Below are positions 10,583 through 20,100 of a stretch of 64,000 bases of DNA, piece after piece. The notes under the pieces were generated by a model, which was not told where the DNA came from, did not search any database, and worked only from the letters and a program-made list of their open reading frames with translations. The translations under genes and the position numbers were made by a program. Each line of letters opens with the position of its first letter. The first letter of the stretch is position 1. This DNA is from Auanema rhodensis (taxonomy: Eukaryota > Nematoda > Chromadorea > Rhabditida > Rhabditidae), in the NCBI GenBank assembly GCA_964057225.1, contig OZ059897.1:11470001-11534000 (forward strand). The letters are read 5' to 3'.

Positions 10583-11440
10583 TTATTTCATATTTTTAAC
10601 ATGCAATGTAACAACTGTAGAACCATAATTAAATTGCATAGGACGACCAAATTCATCTAAAATTTCAATACGTATGGTATCGAGTGTTTGTCTAGTGATT
10701 GGTACATAACGAATAGGATTAAATGTTTTGGCAATCATTTTACCAAATTCAGTAGGAGGTGGTACAGGTAAACATGCAAGTAAATTAAATTACATTACCA
10801 AGAATGGAATATTCTACAATATTACAATATATATATACATTGTATTAATGTTATTTGAAAAATCAATGGGACGCCTGGCTATTATTGTATCGTTGATGTT
10901 TTTATTTTCAAAACCAAGAAAATATGCAAAATCATCACCAAGCGTTGCATTCATTAATAGTCGCTTGCTTGTTACAAACTCTATGCGCTGCAATGTTTTG
11001 TTAAACTGAAATGTGGCATCTGCGAGCATTTCCTCCACTAGCTTAGCCTCAGCCTGGCGATTATTATACCATTTTTTTACATCTTCATCTTTATCTATTA
11101 AACTTTTTATACGTGCTTCTTCCTCAGCTCCAAGAGGCTTTGTATTGTTGGCGATAAATGATTCTCTTCCAGCATTGATTCCGCGTATTATTTCATCACC
11201 ATTTGCATAGTTGCCTTTAGGCAAGTGCAGAATAAACTTTCTATTGGAAAAACGTAGTGTATAAGATGAATCTTTTTGAACATTTAATATAGAACAAGGA
11301 AAAATGATGTCTGTCAGCCCAATGCAATACCTATTATTGCGTATCCTTAGTGTTTCAGGTAATCTGGTAAGAAACACTGATGATGTATTACTTTTTTCAG
11401 AGTCAACTGATGATGGAAGAGTAATGTAAAAATCATCCAT
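10583..11440 (-). pseudogene. mCP: Putative minor capsid (penton-like) protein of Polinton 1
   Basis: Homologue of the 285-residue protein at 48273-49130. The first about 200 residues are open from 11440 (MDDFYITLPSSVDSEK); the frame then breaks near 10790-10815, where the TA-rich stretch differs in length from the other copy. In Polintons the minus-strand gene divergent from the ATPase is usually the single-jelly-roll minor capsid protein. The assignment rests on order, size and beta-rich character, not on a recognised motif. Confidence 0.6.
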
Positions 11441-11519
11441 GACAAACCACCACTTGATACGTGTACACTACTGCAAATGAAATCATTTGCATTTTAGGTA
11501 CATTTACGAGTGGTTGATT

Positions 11520-12167
11520 ATGGTTTTCAGCTTCAAACTACCCAGTCAGACAACTGTAATAGGTGCTACCCAATGCGGTAAAACAACCCTCATAAAGCAC
11601 ATATGTGAAAATACTGAAAAGTTTTTCAACGTCCCCATTGATAGAATATTCTGGTTCAGTCAATGTGGGTCATCGTCAGGTGTACCAATAAATGATGAGC
11701 GTTTAATAATTATTCAAGGGCCACCTGATCCTGATTTAATAAAAGAACAAAAGGGAGTAAATACTATACTAGTGCTGGATGATTTGATAAACTTTTTTTC
11801 ATCGAATAAAGCAGCAAAGGAATTACTCAACAACATTTTTACAGTGTGGGCACATCACTGGAATTTGGCAGTGTTTAATCTTGTGCAAGCGGCATTTCAA
11901 CTGGACAGGACCAGTCGAATCAATAGTACATATATAATACTGATGAAAAGTCATTCAGATATATTACAAATACGTAATTGTCTGCAGCAATTATTTGGGC
12001 CACGTTTCAAAAATGCTCTAGAGGCGTATAATGATGCAATGTCTACTCCCTATAGTCATTTACTGATTGACAATCATCCTTTAACAAGTGAGAAGCAGCG
12101 TATACTATCTGATAGAACAGCGGAGAACCCTATTGTTTATGTTGCCAGAAATGTGTTTAGTGTTTAA
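11520..12167 (+). CDS. ATP: Genome-packaging ATPase (FtsK/HerA superfamily) of Polinton 1
   Basis: 215 residues from the ATG at 11520. Walker A is GATQCGKTT near residue 17, Walker B is TILVLDDL near residue 79, and the central region (VWAHHWNLAVFNLVQAAFQ) fits the sensor/arginine part of A32-like packaging ATPases, which pump DNA into icosahedral capsids. A TTTTAG just upstream of the coding frame (about 11497) could be a splice acceptor for a 5' leader exon. It is divergent from the putative minor capsid gene (79 bp apart) and 12 bp upstream of the next plus-strand gene. The frame is intact and highly similar to the copy at 49210. Confidence 0.88.
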   Translation: MVFSFKLPSQTTVIGATQCGKTTLIKHICENTEKFFNVPIDRIFWFSQCGSSSGVPINDERLIIIQGPPDPDLIKEQKGVNTILVLDDLINFFSSNKAAKELLNNIFTVWAHHWNLAVFNLVQAAFQLDRTSRINSTYIILMKSHSDILQIRNCLQQLFGPRFKNALEAYNDAMSTPYSHLLIDNHPLTSEKQRILSDRTAENPIVYVARNVFSV

Positions 12168-12179
12168 AGTGCTTGTTCA

Positions 12180-12401
12180 ATGAGTGGTCGTATTTTGTCA
12201 AATTTCAACTTTTTGTCTTCTTGCGCCAAAACTCCTTGTTCTGTTTCCTCATTTTCTTTTGCACAAATTGAAATTATTGTTGAAATTGTATTTAATATTG
12301 TGAAAAATAATAATTTTCTTTTAACTAACAAGGAATATAAAACCCTCTTGCCCATATCTTCATTATTACGTCAAATGTGGTATTGCCTATTTTGGTTTTA
12401 A
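12180..12401 (+). pseudogene. Truncated copy of the 102-residue Polinton protein
   Basis: The first about 63 residues match the protein at 49870-50178 (MSGRILSN..., then NFLLTNKEYKTLLPISSLLRQ). An internal deletion removes the next segment, and a second deletion joins the remaining GIAYFGFK-like codons to integrase sequence, so the 245-residue gene present in Polinton 3 is wholly lost here. The function is unknown. Confidence 0.75.
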
Positions 12402-13360
12402 ATCATGAAGCACGAAAACATGGCATTTCAAAGGTACAAGTTGATGATTTTTTGCAAGATTCTGAAACTTTTACACGACATAAACCAACCAGAATGCGTA
12501 TGCAGACTAAAAAGACTAGAGGATGTGGTCGATTTCTAACAGTGCAAGCAGATTTGGTTGATATGCAAAAATATAAAAAATTAAACGACGGCTATGCTTA
12601 CATGTTGACCATGATTGATGTTTATACACGCATATTATATGTTAGGCCTTTGAAAACTAAAGGTGGTATAGAGGTTGCTAGTGCATTTGAAAGTTTATTC
12701 AAGAATTTTATACCAATTCAGTTGATTACTGATAATGGCACAGAGTTTTATAATAGTCATTGTGAAAAACTATTCAAAAAGTTTGCCATACTGCACGGAT
12801 CTAGAAGTTCACCACAAAAGGCTGCAATGGTGGAGCGAGCAAATAGAACTTTAAAAACCCGCATGATGAAATATCTCTATTACAAGAATAATCATCGTTG
12901 GATTGATATCCTAGATGATTTGGTTGAAGGAATAAACAAATCTTATAATCGGTCAATTAAAATGCGGCCCATTGATGTTAAAGCAAATATATTCATTGAA
13001 GAATATGCACCAGCTGTTAAAAGCCGCTTTAAAATTGGTGATACTGTTCGCATAAGCAAAAATAGGCGTACTTTTGAAAAAAGCTACGAGTCTGGATATA
13101 CAATGGAGCTATTCACAATTGATGAGGTTGTAACCGGAAACCCAACCGTGTATAAACTTGTAGATTATAATGGTGAACGTATAAAGGAAACATTCTACGA
13201 ACCTGAACTTGTCTTGGCTACTAATAAAAGTAACAAGTACTATATAGAAAAAGTTTTAAAAGAGCGTACTCGGAGCGGTAAACGTCAAGTTTTTGTAAAA
13301 TGGAGTGGATATCCCGACAACTTTAATGAATGGATAGATGCAGAAAATTTAAATGTATAA
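12377..13360 (+). CDS. INT: Polinton integrase with C-terminal chromodomain (5'-truncated)
   Basis: Retroviral-type DDE integrase that would insert the element. The catalytic core shows D in VQADLVDMQ, D in LITDNGTEF and E in KAAMVERANRT, the last two 35 residues apart. A C-terminal chromodomain (YYIEKVLKER...FVKWSGYPDNFNEWI) resembles those of chromatin-targeted integrases. The first about 10 residues derive from a deletion joint: homology to the other copy starts at EARKHGI near 12407, so about 25 N-terminal residues are missing. The core is otherwise open, unlike the Polinton 3 copy, which has a TAG. Whether it is expressed is not known. Confidence 0.88.
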   Translation: MVLPILVLNHEARKHGISKVQVDDFLQDSETFTRHKPTRMRMQTKKTRGCGRFLTVQADLVDMQKYKKLNDGYAYMLTMIDVYTRILYVRPLKTKGGIEVASAFESLFKNFIPIQLITDNGTEFYNSHCEKLFKKFAILHGSRSSPQKAAMVERANRTLKTRMMKYLYYKNNHRWIDILDDLVEGINKSYNRSIKMRPIDVKANIFIEEYAPAVKSRFKIGDTVRISKNRRTFEKSYESGYTMELFTIDEVVTGNPTVYKLVDYNGERIKETFYEPELVLATNKSNKYYIEKVLKERTRSGKRQVFVKWSGYPDNFNEWIDAENLNV

Positions 13361-13655
13361 TTTTTCAATGTTATAAACAATTGTAATTATAATAAATGAT
13401 TTATTTGATATATCGCATAATGTAACAATAAAAAACCAGCAAAATACAAACAACAATTCAACCTGCAAAAAAAAAAATGTAGACTATTCAAATTTTCAAA
13501 TTCTTACCAGTTGGTTGATCATTCGTCCACAATTGATGAGCCATTGATGGATATTCGCAAGAGCTGGAAAAAAAAATGTTACGGCTGAGAATATAAAAAT
13601 GCCACATAACAAAACAAAAATAAAACGCCAATTGTACTATTTGTGCTTGTTGTAG

Positions 13656-14241
13656 TCAAAATGAAGGATCAAAGCGGATAAACATGTTCAGGTTGAGTGC
13701 TTCAGGACTTAGTTTAAAGTAGAATACATTCTGCTTATAACCAAAAGTCTTTACAGTAGCCTCATCTGCATATATAACAATATAGCCCATATTGTTCAAC
13801 AATTGCTTGCACGTCATGGTGTTATAAGAGCGCATCTAAAAAAATTATAAAATTGAAAATAAATAAATATGCAAGCTTACATTAATAGAAAAGGTTTCGG
13901 GCTTATAGTGACGAAACTCCTTCAAAAGACCCAACGCATCATTCCTTCCTCTACACTTTATACAGAGGCTGAAACAGTGATACTCGTCTATAACCTGCAA
14001 TGATTCCCTACAAGTTTTGCAGAGACAAATTGGTCTCATTAATACACTCCTTGGTGGAGTGCTCTCTCTCAGAATCTCCATCTGCTTTATTGGTGAATCT
14101 AAATTAAAGATTTAAAAAAGACAAGTTAAGGTTCATACCAAAACTTGTGAAATTTGGAGCTGGTGTGGGTGGTCGTGGTACTTCAGGTTCAGGCGATTTG
14201 CGCACAACATTTGTCACATCAGCAAGTACAGCACGCTTCAT
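13656..14241 (-). CDS. Three-exon zinc-ribbon protein with an N-terminal destruction-box-like motif
   Basis: Inferred by splicing on the minus strand: exons 14241-14139, 13881-14098 and 13656-13835, joined by introns with GTATGA...TTTAG and GTAAGC...TTTAG ends. The phases fit and give 166 residues without a stop. The start MKRAVLADVTN contains R-x-x-L-x-x-V-x-N, like the cyclin-type destruction box; a Pro-rich linker (PEVPRPPTPAP) follows, then a Cys cluster (CLCKTC ... CFSLCIKC) like a zinc ribbon, and a conserved 60-residue C-terminal exon ending in FIRFDPSF. The last exon is conserved at the same length in Polinton 3 (52232-52411). The methionine may be internal: an acceptor-like TATTTTAG lies just upstream and earlier exons may exist. 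No family recognised. Confidence 0.55.
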
Positions 14242-14869
14242 TTCCGCTAAAGATCCAACTTTCTAAAATATAAGGCAAACTTGCAGAGAGGAGCAGTCTA
14301 TGGCGATTGGCAAAGAGTGGCAGGAGATGGTGAAACGTCGGATCCTCGGATAGTTGGCAGAGCTGAAATGTAAATGTAGCAAAATTGCCAACCTTTTATA
14401 CAAAGATTTTTGTAAAGTACAACCCATTGTGTTACAATCAAGTTTGCTGATGAAATTCTCTTATTAATTAGATTTTACAGCATATTTATGCAGATATACT
14501 CATCTCATCGACAGTTGCCAGCAGTTGGCGCACTCTGAACCTGTAAACAATCTGCATATTAATTAGTTTTTACATCTCTTTTAACATTATTGTTTACCGT
14601 TTGTGCCATAAACAACAGCCATCTCTGTAAAACATTTAGGCTTTTTAAACTTTGCTTAATAGCTCATATATTATTCATAGTATACTTTTACACCCATATT
14701 GTAGCACAAAACATATGACTGCCAACGTTTTATATGTGAAAAATATTTCATTCTTGAATATTTAATAATGATTATATTACGAAACTAAAACTTTTGAAAT
14801 GTTAAAATGATTATACTATATTTAGAACCCCACAGTGCAGTTATTAGTGTTTATTAACCATCGATATGC
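14242..14869. other. Possible further 5' exons of the minus-strand gene; otherwise AT-rich
   Basis: Minus-strand splice-like signals (TTTCAG near 14365, GTAAAC near 14598, TTTACAG near 14540) and a short ATG-led segment near 14620 suggest upstream exons, but no continuous frame to the main gene could be built. Nothing else is seen. Confidence 0.3.
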
Positions 14870-15841
14870 GTGGCGTTGAGGTCAGCGCAACTGTTTGCTA
14901 ATCTTATTGTATTTACCTTCAATGTGTGCTCTATTTAGTTATTGTATTGTTATATTAGTAAAATAAAGTTTAAAACTAATCTTTTATTATAATTTGAAAC
15001 TTTTACTTGTTAGAATAAATATAATTAATAACAATTTGTAATTTCAAAAATTAATAATTTAATGTCATTCTTATCGAATAAACCTTCGATATGTGTTCCA
15101 TTGAATTTTGGTATTTCATATCGTTCTTATCGAATTAACCTTCGATATGTGTTCCATTGAATTTTGGTATCTCATATCGTTCTTATCGAATTAACTTTCG
15201 ATATGTGTTCTATTGAATTATCCATAACAAGTACGGTGAACAAAACGATATACATGCAAAAATTTTATTGTTCTTTAAAATAAAAACAATACAAAAACAA
15301 CACAATAAAAAATAAACAAAATAAGTAAACAAACATAATTAATAAATATAATAAATGAATAAATGAATAAAATTTTAAAACAAATTTATATATTTAAAAT
15401 TTAAATATAATTTATATATAAAATTTAAAGTTTAAATATAATTTATATATATAAAATTTAAATATAATTTAAATATTTAAAGTTTAAATATAATTTATAT
15501 ATATATAAAATTTAAATATAATTTAAATATTTAAAATTAAGATTTTTATTTTTACTTAATATATTTAAAAATAATTAAAAATATATACCTACATTTGAAA
15601 AAGCATATTTAAATTTGATTTAAAAAAAAAAATCATGCTTTAAATCATGATTTTCAAATTTAAAAAAGGAGAATCCATGAACCATGATCCCAAAATATGA
15701 TTTTAACAGCTGACGCTCAAAAATATGTTTTTGACAGCTGACGCGCCCCAAAAGTATGTTTTTAGCAGCTGACGCCCCCAAAAGTATGTTTTTGACAGCT
15801 GTTTGGGGGCGTGGTTAGTAAATTTTGCACGGCTCTCTACT
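14870..15841 (-). repeat. Right terminal inverted repeat of Polinton 1
   Basis: Inverse partner of 1774-2745. It contains the three 56-bp subterminal units (about 15060-15215), an AT-rich core, the four CAGCTG-headed units and the terminus ...GGCTCTCTACT. Confidence 0.85.
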
Positions 15842-15861
15842 GAGAGAAATCAGAACTGATT

Positions 15862-16281
15862 TCATTCTGCTAATTCCTCCGCAAACTGCAGCTTGCATAA
15901 TACACCAGGATGATCGTGGTCCAGTCCGCTTCCTTTGCACACATGACATATTTTCTTCATCTTCTCCACACACGGTTTTCCAAAGTGGTTCCGCAAACAC
16001 TTCAAGCACATGTTGATCAACTTGCAACGCTTGACGCGTTGTGCTGCAGTCTTGTAGACTGTGCATTTTCCCATGGTGTGGCCCTTCTTCCAACAGAGTT
16101 GACATTTCATGTCTTCTTCCATTTTTCTCTACTTCACTTTAGAGTTGTTCTGCTTTTTTGGTGCAGACATATTCTGACTTTTGTTAGGCATCTTTGCGTT
16201 GCCGTTATCCTGGAGTTGATCAAGGGAATCGCTCCATTCTTTAATGTTATCAAGACTGAAATAATGATGGTTTTTATACAT
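15862..16281 (-). pseudogene. BEL/Pao-type gag fragment with zinc knuckles
   Basis: From the ATG at 16281 the minus strand reads in one frame to 15862 with a single internal TAG near 16129. The last 86 residues carry three Cys/His clusters: CQLCWKKGHTMGKC, CLKCLRNHFGKPC and CHVCKGSGLDHDHPGVLC. The order and spacing are like the three knuckles of the larger gag at 22227-25307, but the sequence is clearly different, so this is a relic of another BEL/Pao lineage. It lies directly against the Polinton 1 terminus. Confidence 0.65.
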
Positions 16282-16386
16282 AGTATACCTCCCCCCGGCG
16301 AAATGATAAATTGTGTAGGACTGGTGTAAATCAAATTGAACAATCGTTTGCTATGATAGGGAACTAAGAAATCGAGAAAATAAATC

Positions 16387-16460
16387 GAGGACTCACTGGG
16401 TGTTGAACCCGTCATCAATCACTGAGAGTGCGTACCCTTAGCCACTGCGCTATGACTGGC
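16387..16460 (-). repeat. tRNA-like (SINE-type) segment with Pol III boxes
   Basis: On the minus strand TAGCGCAGTGG (16442-16452) fits box A and GGTTCAACACC (within 16398-16410) fits box B, with a 5' GCCAGTC like an acceptor start. The 3' acceptor partner is absent and no 7-nt anticodon loop with a stem can be drawn, so it is not a functional tRNA. It is more likely the head of a tRNA-derived SINE. The envelope frame reads into it. Confidence 0.5.
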
Positions 16461-17105
16461 TCGAACTACAATCTTGAACAACAAATGAATTGTGAAAAAA
16501 ATGATGCGAAAAGGAATTGCGCAGATAATAAGTATTTGTATGGGTAAATATGCTGAGAGAGCGGGTGTACTTGACAACTGGAAGACGCGGTCAATTACGG
16601 CGGTTACAAAGCCGAGTACTGTGATCAAAACACTCAATAGTATTACAATCGTTTTAAGGTAGTCCGAGTAAAACGAAACAAGTGAGCTGATTAAGTGAGT
16701 GGGTACAAAAAAGCTCGGTATGGTAAACTCGACGTTCAGGAGACTGAATGAACTGTTTGTAATCTGATAAGTGGACTGTTCAAAACCTATGTATTCGTTC
16801 ACGTAGTACAAGTTGCCTTTGAGATGTAATGTGGCGGAAGTACACGGATGAGTACACGTTATAGACGGTGTTGAAAAATTGCTCTGTATGCGAATAGAGT
16901 TGTTGTAACCCTGAAAATTGCATGTAAGCAGAAATTCTTCATCGTCGCACGAAATTCGAATGTGGGATGATGTACTGATGCAAGTAATGATTGTTGTTGC
17001 TCCAGTAACACAGTCAAAACATCCAACTAGGTCTTTGGATTTTAGTTCGCAAATAGTAGGACTATTGTCGTATTCATAAGTGACATCTGAGATATTTGTC
17101 CACAT
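16419..17105 (-). pseudogene. env: C-terminal part of the envelope glycoprotein (stem and membrane anchor)
   Basis: An open frame of 228 residues that follows the main pol-env frame in another phase; the break is probably at an A7 run near 17155. It has Cys pairs spaced like the end of a class II fusion glycoprotein, N-glycosylation sites (NIS, NSS, NFS) and two strong hydrophobic segments (about residues 135-170 and 185-215). The last 14 codons come from the tRNA-like insert, so the native tail is lost. Function in the family: fusion of viral and cell membranes. Confidence 0.65.
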
Positions 17106-17112
17106 TTTAATG

Positions 17113-20100
17113 TCAACAGCGCTTATGGGATGAGCAAAAATGAGATTGTTTTTTTGGGATCATGGTCAGAGATGGAAGAGATAATGGTAGGGTGTAGTTA
17201 TTAGTATAGAGCTTGTTAGGATTGTTGTCCTGACAATAGCAATTTTCGACTGTTTCGGCTGGTCTGCATGAACATGTGTCTGTTGCAGTACATTCGGAGA
17301 ATGGGTCAGCGGTTTTAACTTTTCCGCACGAGTATGAAAATGTAGCAGAGTGAGGTAAAACTGCAATTCTCGAGTTGGAAGTAATGAATCGTCTATGGAG
17401 GATTTCATTATCAGAATATGTTATTCTCCCAAGAGTAATATGGTACCCATTAATGATTTTTGTAGAGTGTGGTAAAAAGGGGACGTGCGAGATCGTTTCA
17501 GTTTTGTTCTCAATAGCTGTATGGATGCTAATCTGGAGAAAAACCCTAGGTGTCCATCGTGAGCAGTAGAAAACTTCGTGGGTAATATTGCCATTGGGAA
17601 CATGAAAGTTGCGATAGAAGAGACAACCAGAAGTTGGCAACGCACAACCGCATGATAGAAATCCACAGCTTTCTGAACAATAGCTGGTACCTGGATATTG
17701 GTTGGCTAATGAGAGTTCTGAGATTGATGTATTGGGTCGAACGTTCGCACAAAACGATCCTACACAAGAGCCCATATGGGGACACCGTTTTGCGGATTCA
17801 GTTTTTACGATGGTGTGACGTGTAAAAAATAAGGATACTTTTGTGCACAGTATACGTGTATACATAAGTTTGATGCGCAGGTGTGAGTTCGTGAGGGGAT
17901 TGGCGTATGATCGGTTTGAATGTGAAGTTGTAAAACATACCTCATTATCGTAAGTATGGAGGGTGGTGGAGCTGCTGACTTGGTTGACTTGGTGGGTAGG
18001 TGATAAGTTCGAGACGGAGTTGCCTGGAACATGTGATATACTCGGAGGAACAATAGTACATGCATTAACTACAAGAGATTCAATCAAAAAAATGACGATT
18101 ATTGCAACAAAAAGATACCCGACTCGGTGAACTAATCGGTCACGTTGTCGTGATCGTTGTGAGGGTGTAGACTTCTGCCATCGAGGTAGCTTGTGAGAAC
18201 TGAGCGGGACGTACTCGAGTACCGATCGTTCTTCCTGAATAGAGATATGAAATCTTATATGAGAGGGGAGACATTGAGTGATCATACGCCAAACGGAAAA
18301 AAGGGTGTATTGTGCAATATGAACAAATTTTTTAGAACAAATTCGGATGACTATGATGCTTAAAAGAATGCTAAATAGAATGAGCCATATGATGAGTGCG
18401 GTCGCCGAGAGTGCTGCGTATGGGAAACAAGATGGGTTGTGGAGTAGTTCAAGACAGAACAGACATTGAATCATATCGCAAAACGGAGTTGCTGGACAAT
18501 CAAGTTGATGCAATGCAAATGTGTCATTTTTATCGATAATATGTCGTGAGATGAATGTGTGGTCATGCAATACAACATGAGCCGGAAATACTATGGTGAA
18601 GTTGGGAGTATTTGGGTTGTACTCTACACATGTTTCCCGGGCACAAACTCGGATGGGATGTCCAGTACCGCAGTTTGATATGCCTACTCCTCCTTTGATG
18701 CAAGAGAACTGGCAGATGTTGGTTGTGGACATTGGATTGACGAGAATACCCAGTATCATGGCTATGAAAAAATGTGTGTAACTGGGGAGACGTCGTCGTT
18801 TTCGAGGTTGTGGTTCATTTTCACCTTCATCATCTGCAATGGTGATCACTTCGATGTCATCATCATCGTTGATAGTGATAACGTTTGGGTCTATCACGTT
18901 TTCAGTTGTATTGGGTCCGGTCGATGTGCTGGTTTCCACAACAAGTTTCCACAAGGATGATACTTCGTTATCGAGTAAAATGACCTCTGGAGTTTCTTTA
19001 AACGTGACAGTTTTGTCTGATTTGTGTGGGGACTGCGTATGCCTGTTTTCCGTATGATGCTCGTTGTCGGAAGGAATTTCAAGGGGAATCAGGCGATTGA
19101 TGGGTCTAAATAGTTTGTGTCCATCAGATGTACGGACTTCTGCAACTCTCACAGATTCCGTGTTCTGTATGCTTGTTATTAAACCCATTTTCCACTGGTT
19201 TCGTTTCGTATTGTCATCTGACATTAGCACTACTGTGCCTACTTTTGGTGTAGCTGTGGAGAAATGTCCTTGCTTGTGATCCAACATGTGTGTTGCTCGA
19301 AGGGCGACGACATATTCATTATGCCATCGTTGCCAAAATTTGTCAAGTGTTTTCTGAATGTTGTTTAACCGATCTATGCAGTCTCGCCTGGATCGTAAAT
19401 GAGTGGGCAGTTCACTGAGTTCTATGTCGAGGATTGTAACTGATGTGTTCGTTTGTAGAAAGTCGATCGGTCGAATGGGAGATAGATCGGTTGTGGTATT
19501 AAAGGTGTATGTTAATGGTCGAGTATTTACAATTTGTTCAACCTCTGTCACAATCGTTGAAAACATGTGGGCTTTACATGATGTTGTTAGACTAGTTCTA
19601 AGAGCCGATTTCATGATACCGACCATCCTCTCGTAAAAACCACCTTTCCAAGGTGCCAACGGAGTGATGAACTTCCAAGTTACCTTGTGATGCGTCAGAT
19701 ACGTGTCGACGTTTGGATCTTGTATGAGAGCAAAGATTTTCTGACAGAGGGTAAAATTAGACCCGTTATCGCTCCAGATGAGATCAGGAGAACCTCTTCG
19801 AGAGATGAATCTGCGAAGTGCTAACAAGGTTTCGGATGCGGATAGGTCTTGTACCACTTCAAGATGGATAGCGCGTGTGGCCATACAGGTGACAAGCATA
19901 ATCCATCTTTTCTCTGTGATGTGACGTGTGTCATCGTGTATGTTGAAGGGACCAGCAAGATCAATGCCGCAATTTTGAAAGGGGTTACTGCGTTGTACTC
20001 TCTCAGGAGGAAGTGAGGACATGTTGGGGTATTTGAATGGTCGTCCATGAAGTTTTTTACAAACCGCGCATTGTTTCAAAATGTTCTGTACCTTGCGGGG

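Larger units (their letters stand above)
1774..15841 (+). mobile_element. Polinton/Maverick element 1 (14.07 kb)
   Basis: Both ends carry the inverted terminus AGTAGAGAGCCGTGC. The inverted repeats stay recognisable for about 970 bp on each side. Inside lie the Polinton hallmark genes: protein-primed B-family polymerase, capsid protein, adenain-like protease, packaging ATPase and retroviral-type integrase. No 6-bp target duplication is visible (CTTATT on the left, GAGAGA on the right), so one flank has been rearranged or the element inserted abnormally. Gene lesions (several stops, internal deletions in the polymerase, capsid and integrase region) show that it is not autonomous. Confidence 0.95.

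Noticed and set aside
1768..15847. 6-bp target duplication of Polinton 1
   Set aside because: Flanks CTTATT and GAGAGA do not match in either orientation.
16387..16460. Functional tRNA gene on the minus strand
   Set aside because: Boxes A and B are present, but the acceptor stem has no 3' partner and no proper anticodon stem-loop can be drawn.
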